From Lolium rigidum (taxonomy: Eukaryota; Streptophyta; Magnoliopsida; Poales; Poaceae), in contig NC_061513.1 in assembly GCF_022539505.1 (NCBI RefSeq), forward strand, positions 178,714,017 through 178,778,016: 64,000 nt of DNA, written 5' to 3'. The notes beneath the pieces were generated by a model. The model made no database searches, was not told the DNA's origin, and was given only the letters and a program-made list of their open reading frames with translations. This document shows, piece after piece, positions 48,647 to 58,369 of this stretch (positions within the stretch are counted from its first letter, which is position 1; every line of letters starts with the position of its first letter). Both the position numbers and the translations under genes were made by a program.

Positions 48647-48654
48647 TATAAATA
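48647..48654 (+). promoter_or_regulatory. TATA box of the plus-strand Copia solo LTR
   Basis: 'gggctataaatagccc' is a palindrome containing TATAAATA. It is followed about 35 bp later by a pyrimidine-rich leader. Confidence 0.7.
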
Positions 48655-49611
48655 GCCCTTCTTCCACCTTGGGCTGGATAAGTTCTTCCATTCTCTCTCC
48701 TCCATTGTTGTCTTTGAAGAACTTGCCCTTTCTCTCTTGATTCCCTCCATGATTCTTGCTCATTCTTGAGGGATCTAAGAGAGAAGATCTAGATCTACAA
48801 TCCCCACCAATCCATCTCTCCTCTAAGTGAGGGGAACCCTTTGGATCTAGATCTTGGAGTCATTTGTTGATTTCCTCTTTGTTCTTCCTCTCTAATATCA
48901 TCCTAGCAGTTGTTGCTTTGGTTGGATTTGAGTGTGAAGGATTTGAGCACCTCTAGTGTTCTTGTTTTGCATCATTGCATAGTGTTGAGCTCTCCACCAC
49001 AATTAGTTCGAGTGAGAGACCGTGAGCTTGTTACTCTTGGATGGAGACCTCCTAGTTGGCTTGGTTGGTGTCCCGGTGATCTCTTCATGGAAGATAGTGA
49101 AGGGGCCCGGGATTCTCCTTCGTGGAGCTTGTGAAGTGGTTGTGGAGCTTGCCATCTCCGGAGTGGAGGAAAAGCTAACCATAAGGAAAGGGCCATTATC
49201 CTTCGTGGGTGTGGCTCGGAGAATAGGGTGAGCCTTCGTGGCGTTGGGGAATCCTTCGTGGGACCTCCACTCTTCCAAACGTGACTTACCTTCTTGCAAA
49301 GGAAGGGAACACGGGAATACATCCTCGTCTCCGCGTGCCTCGGTTATTTCTATACCCAAGCTCTCTTTCCTTGTGATAGCCATCGTGCTTGAAGTACATA
49401 TATCTTGCTATCACTTGCGCTACATATATCTTGTGCCTATCTTGCTTAGCTCTAGTTGTTATTTTTATACTTTGTTGAGCTTAGCATATTTAGGGTTTGT
49501 GCTTGTAATCTAAACGTTAGTTTAATTCCGCATTCTTACAAGACAAATCCGTAAGAGTTTTTAATTTCCTATTCACCCCCCCTTTAGGCGACATCTCGAT
49601 CTTTCAATATG

Positions 49612-51324
49612 TATTGGCGCGGCCATTGTGTTGCACAGAACGGTCATAGAGCCATGGCCGACCCAATAGTAGGTGACACACCGTCATAGGAACCACATCA
49701 AAATCAATGGAATCCTTATACGGTCCAATATCAAAATCAACTCACACCATGTGGTTTACCTTCATATCACCATTATTTCTCAACCACTGAATATAATATG
49801 GATGCGGGTGCGGTAGATACTTCAGTTTCATCTTGGCACACAACTCCTTGCTTGCTAGATTGCGACAACTCCCGCCATCAATAATGACCTTGCAAGCTTT
49901 ATCAGGACCAACTAGTGCTTTTGTTTGGAACAAATTGCAGAGTTGAGTAGATGCACTCGGCTGCACATTAAGAGCACGTTGTGACACAACAATAGTGTGA
50001 GCTTCAGACGGAAAAGCATCTACACCATCACTGTCATAATCATCATCTTCTGGAGCATCCGGATCAGCATCATCTCCAGTCTCATACTCATTGTCCTCAT
50101 TAATAATCATCACCTTGCGGTTAGGACAATCTCTCTTGAAGTGACCCTTGCCACCACACGTATGACAAACCATATCACGGTTGTGTGCCATAGACATGTT
50201 CGAACTAATTCCACTTGCTGCAGGTGCGGGCTTCTTTGTGTTGGACACATTGGAGACCGGCTTGCTAGACGAAGTAGAAACATCTTCGGGGCGCGAAGAT
50301 GGCGCCGTAGAGGGTGGTGCCCTAGGCGTGTAGCGACCAACAACTGTAGTACGACCTCGAATTTGCGCCTCTTTAGCCAACTGTGATTCAGCTTCTCTTG
50401 CATGATGTAGTAGCTCATTCATCGTCTCATAATGGTGATGACGAACAATACCCTTGATGGTATACTTCAAACCATGGAGGAACCGTTGCAACATCATCTC
50501 ATAGATTCACGGACACGGGCACGCTGCAATACAATCTCCATCTCCATATAATAAGCATCAACCGTCATAGTACCTTGCTTCAATTGGGTCAACTTATCAT
50601 AAACTGATCATAGATAATTAGTGGGAACAAAACGAGCTCGCATCACTTTCTTCATCTCGCGCCATGAAAGAATAGGCAATTCTTCATCCTCTTCGCGGGC
50701 ACGAGTAATTCCATCCCACCAACGCAATGCATACCCATCAAATTCTGAAGAAGCAAGCTTGACCTTCCTATCTTCAGTATAATCATGTAGTCGCCACAGT
50801 TTCTCAATCTTCAACTCCCATGAGAGATATTCTTCAACATCAGTACCTCCTTCAAAGCGGGGAATTGAAAATTTTGCCTTACCCATACCATCGTCTTGTT
50901 GTTAAAGAACACGGTGGGCTCCGACGGGGACAAAACCACAACCACGGAGACCATCACCAACGCCACGTCCAACACCACGGCCACGGCCAGCAGGAGCATT
51001 TGCATCCTCAAAATCACCCTGATTGCTGTCCTCATCTTCCGGTTGTGGTTGTTGTTGTGGTTGTACAAAAGTACGTATCTCAGCGACAACTTGAGTTAAT
51101 GTTTGTATGGATGCTTGAAGGTCCATCACTTGAGTTTGGACTGTTTTAACAGTCGCAGTAGCTTCATTGACCTTCAAGTTAACACTCTGCATATCCGCGT
51201 CAAATGCTTCCATAGCGCCACGGATTTCACGTTGCAGATGATCACGAAGTGCCTCATATTCCATCCATGTAACCGGCGAGGCTGGATCTTTTTTCTGCAT
51301 CACATCAACATCACTAAGAGACAT
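49612..51324 (-). pseudogene. Gypsy gag and protease (minus strand)
   Basis: ATG at 51324 opens with SLSDVDVMQKKD and a helical region (DADMQSVNLKVNEATATVKT), then a G/R-rich hinge. After a shift near 50900 comes FEGGTDVEEYLSWELKIEKLW and GYALRWWDGI, the retrotransposon gag core. After another shift near 50500, LQRFLHGLKYTIK leads to the zinc knuckle CHTCGGKGHFKRDC (C-x2-C-x4-H-x4-C), an acidic stretch and the protease IIDGGSCRNLASKELC (catalytic D-G-G). It ends near the solo LTR with a RPWLYDRSV-type block. Two or three shifts separate otherwise good blocks, so it may be less decayed than it looks. Confidence 0.85.
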
Positions 51325-52215
51325 GATTAGTAGGTTAGTGCACTAAACAAAAAATCTTTGGTGGTACTCTCTCAACTCACTCAAAACTGATAAGAAATGT
51401 AAATCTTACCGCTCCAAAGTGAATTAGTATTGCTTACCACTTGGATTGACAAACTAGTGCACCGATGTAGCGAAGCGAATATCAAGGGTATAAGAACAAT
51501 CACACGGCAAAGCAGGATATATGTGGGCTGTAGGTAGGCTACCTATTTGCACCAATAACAAGCTCTAGCGCTAACCGTAGAACAACCAAAGATACTCACA
51601 CAAGGTGATAAATGTGGCAATGTAACTATATGGATGAACACTTTGCAATGCACTTGAGAGACACTAGCAAAAGCTCAACGGAACAGGCACAAGATTGCTC
51701 AACTACGAGTGCAGAAAATAAAACTAGGCCTTCACTTGATCTTACTAGCACTGTACTTTTTCTCTTCACTCTTTTCTCTTTTTTTCACTTTTTATTTTTC
51801 TCTATTTTCACGGCCCTTCTCCTTGTAACACGGCCAACAGAAATTGCAAAGCACCGAAAACCTATCGAGCAGCCTGTCGAGCGGTAAAACTAGTCTCTTT
51901 TGGGAAAGTTCCTAGTCACGTATATTGAAAGGCTGTGTCTATGGTTGGGAATAAGCATACTGTACGCTATGTGGACTCGGAGAAACAAAAACTGAAAACT
52001 AGATGATATAGAAAACACAAACCCTAGACAATCTACTAGATGGAAGAAAAAGATAAGCAAAAACAACTATGAAAAGTAACTAAAACTCGAAATTGATGCA
52101 ACCTAAGGCTATGGCAAAACCCTAACCCTAATATTTTTGCCTTTTCCTGGATAGGAAACACTTACAACTCAACTATGGGGTGGATTGTGGATGGCTTACC
52201 GAGGAAACGCTGAAA
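51325..52215 (-). mobile_element. Leader between primer site and gag (minus strand)
   Basis: About 890 bp of AT-rich 5' untranslated sequence, transcribed leftward. No ORF that I would defend. Confidence 0.6.
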
Positions 52216-52225
52216 TCTGATACCA
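52216..52225 (-). other. Initiator-Met primer binding site (minus strand)
   Basis: TGGTATCAGA on the minus strand, three bases after the LTR end, is the standard primer site for plant LTR elements. Confidence 0.75.
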
Positions 52226-52228
52226 AGA

Positions 52229-53027
52229 TGATAAGGGGTTGCCCGATCTTCTCAGTAAGCGAGGTGGATGGTGATGAACACGCGATGAATACAGCGGATG
52301 AAATCGATGATAGTGGAAGATAACTTGTATGATGTCGACGAAGTCTCTCGATTGATTCCTGTCACCAATGCAACAGCTCTCATCCCTGCAAGATATTCGC
52401 AACTCCACACACTTGCGCACGTAGCCACCGACTACGAAGCGGTAAACTGCAATATTCTTATCCCCAATGGAACAAAAGATCACACAAACTTTCAGTAGCA
52501 TAAAACTCCAGATCAAAACAAATTGGAGAGTGTTGGTATCAATAGTTTTGCGTAGCAAACAACTATGAACTAGGGTTTATCTTAAACGTGATCTTCCTCT
52601 AATTTGGGGGCTTCCTGGGCACTTATATAGGGGTTCAAGACGACCAGAAGTCGAGAAGATACATTAAAAACCGACCCAGATCGGGAACTGGTTGAGACTG
52701 ACTCGGACACGGTCGGACAGGGGGCCGGTCGACCGGGCCAGGAACCGGCCGGTCCGGTTTGGACCCGGCCAGGGACCGAGCTGTGACCGGGACAAGGGGC
52801 GAACGCTCAGTATACCCACCCGGTTGGCACCAGCGCAGGAGCCGGCAGGCGCCAGGCTCATCCGGCGTGGGAGCCGGTTGGATCGGGCGTGGGACCGGGC
52901 CGGTCGGCGTGGCGGCCGGTCGCGCCGGGCGTAGCTCCGGCCTGGACTTCGTCTTCCTCCCTCGCGCATGCCTCCCTCTCCTCCCTCGCGCGTCCATGAG
53001 GTGTCTTCATGTCCAACACCATGTCCA
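52229..53027 (-). mobile_element. Gypsy LTR (minus strand) between pol tail and primer site
   Basis: On the minus strand it ends CCCCTTATCA just before the primer site. A TATA box CTATATAAGT lies at 52621-52630. The start is placed at 53027, where TGGACATGG follows a purine tract (GAGGAGGAGGAGGAG), but this border is approximate. Between the start and the TATA box is a CCGG-rich palindrome cluster (about 52700-52935). ORFs in that cluster are chance frames. Confidence 0.65.
52700..52935. repeat. CCGG-centred palindrome cluster in gypsy U3
   Basis: Dense CCGG sites with text such as 'ggccggtccggtttggaccc', very like the cluster in the Copia LTR at 48248-48600 although the elements are unrelated. 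It lies directly upstream (minus strand) of the LTR TATA box. Confidence 0.8.
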
Positions 53028-53340
53028 GGTGTTCTCCTCCTCCTCCTCGTGCGATGCTTCCTTTATCCTCGTACGTGATCATACACAAGTCAAAGGATTT
53101 AGGTAGTATAAAATTCTCATTAATCAAAGTATCGTGTAAGAACATGTTCAGCTGTTGTTTTAATAGCTTCGCACGAGCTCTTGTCATAGGTCCAATTCTG
53201 ACTTCATTGGACTTGAGCTTCACATCAACATCTTCTTCATCTTGCAATGACGGGGGTAGTGGTTCGGTAGGGATGTCCTCATCATTAAGTCTAAGGATGA
53301 GACCTATAGAGATTTTATCATCTTCGGCAAGAAAGCTGAA
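53028..53340 (-). pseudogene. C-terminal tail of a gypsy polyprotein (minus strand)
   Basis: The frame reads GLILRLNDEDIPTEPLPPSL, then VRIGPMTRARAKLLKQQLN and INENFILPKSFDLCMI. The GP(M/I)TRARAK segment is the usual end of gypsy polyproteins after integrase. It stops being alignable at about 53340, where plus-strand Copia coding begins, so the integrase is missing. By layout it belongs to the copy upstream of the shared LTR. Confidence 0.7.
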
Positions 53341-53343
53341 CGA

Positions 53344-54114
53344 ATGTATGAAGCTGAGATCAAGATGATAAGGATCGACAATGACACCGAGTTCAAGAAC
53401 TACATTATGCAAGAGTTTGTTGATGATGAGGGCATCAAGCATGAGTTTTCAGCTCCATATACCCCTCAGAAAAATGGTGTTGTTGAAAGGACGAACCGTA
53501 CTATTATTGAGATGGCAAGAACCATGTTGAGTGAATTCAAGTCACCCCATAACTTTTGGGGAGAAGCCATCTCTTCAGCTGTCCACTACTCCAACCGGCT
53601 CTTCCTCCGTCCCCTGCATAATAAAACTCCACACGAGCTTCTCACAAGTAACAAGCGTAATGTCATGTACATTCGTGTATTTGGATGCAAATGTCTTGTT
53701 AAAAACAATAAAGAGAAGCTTGGTAAATTTGAAACTAGAACTATAGAGGGTATATTTGTTGGATATGCGGAGAACTCCCACGTCTGTAGATACTACAACA
53801 AGTCCAGTGGGACTATTGAAGTATCTTATGATGTGGTGTTCTTGGAGGATAATGGCTCCCAAGTGGAGCAAGTTGTTCCATGTGCTGCAGGTGATGATGA
53901 TCCTTCTAATGCCATCAAGCTTATGGGCATTGGACACATCCGTCCCACAGAGGTCCATACTAATGGTCAAGATGGTGGAATAGAAGCCTCAAGCTCAGCC
54001 CAAGTGGATCCTTGCTCAACTCAAGCTGAACCATCAAGTGCAGCCCAAGATTCATCCTCTACTCAAGATGAGCCGCATTCCGAAGAACAAGAAGAAAATC
54101 CTCATCCCCCTTGA
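53344..54114 (+). pseudogene. Copia integrase, C-terminal two thirds
   Basis: The frame includes IRIDNDTEFKNY (second catalytic D), FSAPYTPQKNGVVERTNRT (catalytic E), NFWGEAISSAVHYSNRLFL and VFGCKCLVKN, then GKFETRTIEGIFVGYAENS, the conserved C-terminal copia block. A Ser/Gln-rich linker follows. The first catalytic D and zinc domain are lost at the breakpoint. The frame shifts at about 54110 into the RT frame. Confidence 0.88.
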
Positions 54115-55197
54115 GCAAGACCATGATGCTGATCAAGAATCATCCTCATCCCATGGTCGAGCTCAAGTTGTCCCTCATGATCAAGAACTAGCTAGAGATG
54201 AATTTATTGATCCTGAAGGAACCATTCAGAAGATCAAGGCTGCTTCAAGGGCAAGTGACATGAAAGTAGATCAAGTCCTTGGTAGAATCTCAAGAGGAGT
54301 GGTAACTCGTAGACACCATGCATTACTTATCACTTATTGTCAACATCATGCTTTCATGTCTAGTTTTGAGTCACTCAAGGTACATGGAGCCTTGGTTGAT
54401 CCGGGTTGGGTAATTGCCATGCAATAAGAATTGGAATGTTTCACCCGCAATGAAGTATGGTCCCTGGTTGAGAGACCCAAAGATCATCGCATCAATGTCA
54501 TTGTGACCAAATGGGTGTTCAAGAACAAGCAAGATGAAAATGGCATTGTCATAAGAAATAAAGCAAGGTTAGTGGCGCAAGGGTTTGCCCAAATAGAAGG
54601 TATGGACTATGAGGACACCTTTGCGCCGGTTACCCGTCTTGAAGATATTCGTCTTTTGCTTGCATTTGCATCTTTTCATAATTTCAAGCTATATCAAGTG
54701 GATCTGAAAAGTGCATTTTCGAATGGTACCCTAAAAGAAACTGCATATGTGGCTCAACCCCCGGGTTTCGAAGATCCATGCCGTCCCAACCATGTGTATT
54801 TACTCCATAAGGCACTCTACGGTCTCAAGCAAGCTCCACGTTCTTGGTATGAGTACCTTAGGGATTTATTACTCAAGGATGGGTTTAGCATGGGTACGGT
54901 TGATTCCACCCTTTTCACCAAGCGGTTTAAAGGGGGTGGCATGTTTTTGTGTCAAATATATGTTGATGATATTATATTTGGTGGAACTAACCCTAGTCAT
55001 AACAAAGCTTTTGAGCTATTGATGACTAGGAAATTTGAGATGTCCATGATGGGGGAGTTGAAGTTCTTCTTAGGCTTCCAAGTGAGGCAACTTGCAAAAG
55101 GCACCTTCATCTCCCAAGAAAAATATGTGAAGGACATGCTCAAGAAGTTTAACATGGCCAAAGCAATCCCAATGACGACACCATGCCCGTAAAGGGG
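54115..55197 (+). pseudogene. Copia reverse transcriptase
   Basis: The frame continues from the linker (QDHDADQESSSSHG) through one TAA at 54425-54427 to FTRNEVWSLVERP, then TKWVFKNKQDENG, RLVAQGFAQIEGMDYEDTFA, LYQVDLKSAFSNGTL, HKALYGLKQAPRSWYEYL and the intact catalytic site QIYVDDIIFG near 54952-54980. It ends GTFISQEKYVKDMLKKFNM. The TAA and a shift near 55195 are the only clear breaks, so this RT is well preserved. Confidence 0.9.
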
Positions 55198-55838
55198 CAG
55201 CTTGGCTCATGTGATGGTGAGAAGGATGTGGATCAAAAGGTATACCGGTCAATGATTTGATCCTTGCTCTACCTTTGTGCTTCCAGGCCGGATATCATGT
55301 TAAGTCTCGGGATGTGTGCTCGTTTTCAATCTGCTCCTAAGGAGAGCCACTTGGTGGCGGTCAAACAGATTTTAAGATACCTTGTTCTTACTCCTACTCT
55401 CGAGCTGTGGTATCCAAAGGGGTCAACCTTTGAACTCATAGGCTATTCGGATTCCGATTGGGCTGGTGATAAGGTTGACCGGAAGTCTGCCTCCGGGGCT
55501 TGCCAATTTATTGGCTGGTCACTGGTGAGTTGGTCATCTGAGAAACAAAACTCCACTGCCCTATCCACCGCCGAAGCCGAATACATTTCAGCGGCATCTT
55601 GTTGCACTCAGTTGTTATGGATGAAGCAAACCTTGAAAGACTATGGTGTGTCTCTTGGTACGGTGCCTCTTCTATGTGACAACGAAAGTGCAATAAAGAT
55701 CGCCAACAACCCAGTTCAACATTGCCGCACAAAACATATTGACATTTGCCATCACTTCCTATGTGACCATGTTGCCAACCGGGACATTGAGCTCACTCAT
55801 GTGGGAACAATGTACCAATTGGTGGACATTTTCACTAA
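55198..55838 (+). pseudogene. Copia RNase H
   Basis: After a shift the frame reads YLCASRPDIMLSLGMCARFQ, then IGYSDSDWAGDKVDRKS (catalytic D), STAEAEYISAASC (E) and LLCDNESAIKIANNPVQHCR (D), ending LTHVGTMYQLVDIFTK. The MITE at 55839 cuts the next codon. The remaining 24 or so codons continue at 56651 and end at a TGA near 56721. Confidence 0.9.
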
Positions 55839-56647
55839 GGGTCCGTTTGGTTGGAAGCATTGAAAGGGATGGGATGGATGGTCCAGGTTTTGGAGGATGG
55901 GATCGTCCTTAGTTCGCGTTTTGTGTTTTGTTTGGTTTCAAGACATGAGTGGATGGATGGTATCCGTTTAGCCTAATACCACCGGTTAACAGGCTTTTAA
56001 TTACAATTAGCTTAACAGAAAGTGGGGAACAATGTGAGGAGCGCACGGATTCAATAGCCATCTATCTACTGGGAAGAACGCGCGCAGGGAGCAGGGAGCG
56101 GCGGCCAGCGATACTTGTCTGGGTGGCTGCCGATCTTGGACGGTGGCTGCGAGGTTGAGGCGATGGCCTGGCGAGCGGCGGTCCAGGTGGCTGCCGATCT
56201 TGGACGGCAGTTGCGAGGTTGAGGTGGGCGAGGTTGAGGTGGGCGAGGTTGAGGCGGCGGCCCGAGGAGCGGCGGCCGGCGACGCCGGTTCAGGTGGCTG
56301 TCGATCTTGGACAGCGGTCGTGAGGTTGAGGCGGGTGAGCTTGAGGCAGCGGCCCGAGGAGCGGCGGCTTGGCGAGCAGCGGCAGCCGGACTTGGACGAG
56401 GTGGTCGCACGGCGACGAGATCGAGCGAGGAATGACAGAGAGGAGAAGAGCAATTAGGAGTCGCTCCACGGATTAGAAAAACATGGATGGAGAGGTCCGG
56501 CCAATTCTAAGGGATCACATGGTTCAGCATATTTAGAGTATATTCTCTTAAGTGGATGATACCATCCCTCATAGTTCATAACCAAACACATATAAAAAGG
56601 GGACCATCCCATCCCATCCCTCATTTGGTTTGGAACCAAACGCACGC
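55839..56647. mobile_element. PIF/Harbinger-like non-autonomous element with internal repeats
   Basis: It opens GGGTCCGTTTGGTT and closes with the complement of GCGTGCGTTTGGTT, with TAA on both sides (55836-55838, 56648-56650), 809 bp. Removing it joins the Copia reading frame. Its middle (56110-56400) has three degenerate copies of a 75-110 bp GC-rich unit beginning 'ggtggctgccgatcttggac', each with 'gcgaggttgagg'. It has no transposase. Confidence 0.82.
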
Positions 56648-56650
56648 TAA

Positions 56651-56723
56651 GCCTTTGGATGAATCCCGGTTTGTGAACTTGAGAGGAGAACTTGGCATTC
56701 TTGATCCTAACAACTTAGATTGA
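56651..56723 (+). pseudogene. Last codons of Copia pol after the MITE
   Basis: Reads PLDESRFVNLRGELGILDPN and a stop, the standard C-terminus of SIRE-type pol. It marks the far side of the MITE insertion. Confidence 0.8.
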
Positions 56724-57466
56724 ACAACTTCTTGCACTACATTCTTGCTTTTAACTTGCTATCAACCATTGCTGCCATTGACGCCGCCCCATCCCTCTTC
56801 CTCATCTCCTAGGGCATTCCCACCACTAGATTCCCCCATACTCCACTCCACCATAGATCGGGCCCTTTGGAGGATCTCCACCAAGGGATTTGGTCCCTCT
56901 CAAGCCAGTTTTGGAGATCTTGGGATTTTTTCCACCAAGCCTTCCCTTGAAGTTTTTCTTGCTCCATTGAGCAAGGAGAGCAATGTCTTCGGGTAATTAT
57001 CCTCCTCACCTCCCTATGTCTTGGATCCCCTTGCCTATTGCTCCATTTTTGAGGGATATGAGAATCTAGGGTTAGGGTTAGGCTTAGTACCTTGTGCCAT
57101 TAGAATGCCATAGACCTCAATTCATGGGATTCACTCTATATTGCTATAATATGTGTACAAGTATATGAGTTTTTTCATGAATTTGTGTAAAAAATCCGGA
57201 ACATCATAAGTAATTATCTCATCCCGGCCTACGGCCCAGTGTGCCAGCTCATACACCGGCCGGACCGGCGTGTCACTCGACAGACCGGCTGCCTGACAGG
57301 CTGGTCCGGTCTACAACCCGGTGCTATCGGCCGATGCACCAACTCGCCCAGATTTTTGCACAATTTCGTCAAAACACTTGTATACATCTTATACTTTTGG
57401 CCTCCTTATTCATAATGACATGTACACTTATCCCACTGCTATCTCCCTTTATTTGTTCATTCACAG
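56724..57466 (+). other. Leader of the 3' extra ORF with a candidate intron
   Basis: A short exon 'atgtcttcgg' at 56983-56992 (M-S-S-G) is followed by GT at 56993. The region to 57466 ends 'ttcattcacag', a good acceptor, and joining keeps the frame of the ORF that follows. CCGG-rich text lies at 57225-57330. Otherwise no gene seen. Confidence 0.5.
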
Positions 57467-58053
57467 GTGATTCTAGTGATGGCAACCGTGTTGCTGCCAA
57501 GAGGGTCAAGAATGAGAGGCCCCGGGGTGCCACACTAGCACCCGTGTGCCTAGCAAAGCAGCTCAGAGAAGTGGTCCGGGCAGTTTTGCCGGAGGTAGGA
57601 GCAAGACAACAGGGAAGAAGAGGAAAGGCAAAGATACAGCTCAAGATGATGATCTTGTGGAGCAACAACCAAACTTCAATACTGGTACATTTCAAATTGC
57701 TGGCTGGAGGAGACTCAGAGAATATAACCCCTATCGTTTCAAGGAAAGAACCTACACCGGTGGTGACAAAGAATTCTGGACCAAGACCCGGGCTTGCTTT
57801 TGGGATGACTTCTACGGCTGTCCAGAGCTCGTGAGGAATGGCACCTTTGTGCAGCCCAGGGCCATCAACAGGGAAGAGCTCATCATGTTCAGTGCCACTG
57901 AGTACCGCTTTGTGGTTGACACTCTGCAGAAGATGTGACTTCTTGATCTTGTGTGCTTGAAGCCTGGCAACTCTGACAATATCGGGGAGTATTGCCCGGT
58001 CCTTGTCCGTCAGTTCCACTGCACAGTATACTTCCATGATAACCCTGCTCGCA
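57467..58053 (+). pseudogene. 3' extra (envelope-like position) ORF of the SIRE element
   Basis: Reads DSSDGNRVAAKRVKNERPRG, then shifts frame near 57560 to KKRKGKDTAQDDDLVEQQPN, FKERTYTGGDKEFWTKTRAC, QPRAINREELIMFSATEYRF and VDTLQKM, a TGA at 57936, and VCLKPGNSDNIGEYC. The position after pol is where SIRE elements carry an envelope-like or other extra ORF, but I see no signal peptide or membrane segment here, so 'envelope-like' refers to position only. It is cut at 58053 by TGATACGTCCA and the gap. Confidence 0.6.
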
Positions 58054-58064
58054 TGATACGTCCA

Positions 58065-58164
58065 NNNNNNNNNNNNNNNNNNNNNNNNNNNNNNNNNNNN
58101 NNNNNNNNNNNNNNNNNNNNNNNNNNNNNNNNNNNNNNNNNNNNNNNNNNNNNNNNNNNNNNNN
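58065..58164. other. Assembly gap (100 N)
   Basis: Exactly 100 N. The preceding 'tgatacgtcca' (58054) resembles the border of an Athila LTR in either orientation. The CACTA body and the border with the Copia element are hidden here. Confidence 0.98.
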
Positions 58165-58369
58165 CGGGCTCCCGGAAACACTTGCGCAACGGTCCGATTT
58201 TCCGTGGCGGAAGGGCGCCAAGCGCGACGGACCAAAAAACGTCGTTGGACTTTGCCTGACGCAGTTTCCACAACAGAACCCATATCGTCGGGTTAGGCCC
58301 ATGGGCGACGAAAAATACCCCTTAGCGGACGATTTTGAGACGTTGTCTATCAGAACTTTTCTTGTAGTG
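58165..58369 (-). mobile_element. Terminal part of a CACTA DNA transposon
   Basis: On the minus strand it begins CACTACAAGAAAAGTTCTGA and continues with GC-rich subterminal repeats ('aaaatcgtccgctaagggg'). The next three bases on the plus strand, CCT (58370-58372), would be the 3-bp TSD inside an Athila LTR that elsewhere reads 'ttatccctagtggc'. The other end and any transposase are in or beyond the gap. Confidence 0.85.

Larger units (their letters stand above)
47206..49606 (+). mobile_element. Solo LTR of a SIRE/Maximus-type Copia element
   Basis: It opens TGTAAGGGTATATTGCCCC and closes GATCTTTCA, 2401 bp, with the perfect TSD ATATG (47201-47205, 49607-49611). The first 80 bp and last 30 bp match the minus-strand solo LTR at 5039-7458, but the middle differs, so they are separate families of one lineage. 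It is inserted between the protease and RT domains of the gypsy element. Its ORFs (for example 48972-49322) are not genes. Confidence 0.93.
46508..53340 (-). mobile_element. Minus-strand Ty3/gypsy composite (tail, LTR, PBS, gag, PR, RT)
   Basis: Read on the minus strand, the order is polyprotein tail (53340-53028), LTR (53027-52229), initiator-Met PBS (52225-52216), leader, gag and protease (51324-49612), a Copia solo LTR insertion, then protease-RT linker and RT (47200-46508). It is cut at 46508 by the Tekay-like LTR, and no remaining RT, RNase H or integrase of this element is found to the left. A pol tail upstream of an LTR followed by gag is the layout of two tandem copies sharing one LTR. 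Confidence 0.7.
53341..58053 (+). mobile_element. SIRE/Maximus-type Ty1/copia element, 5'-truncated
   Basis: Domain order integrase, RT, RNase H (Ty1/copia order), followed by an extra 3' ORF, as in SIRE-lineage elements. The 5' LTR, gag, protease and the start of integrase are absent: the sequence begins at a breakpoint with opposite-strand gypsy sequence near 53341. A MITE splits the last codons of pol (55839-56647). The 3' end runs into the second gap. Confidence 0.85.
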
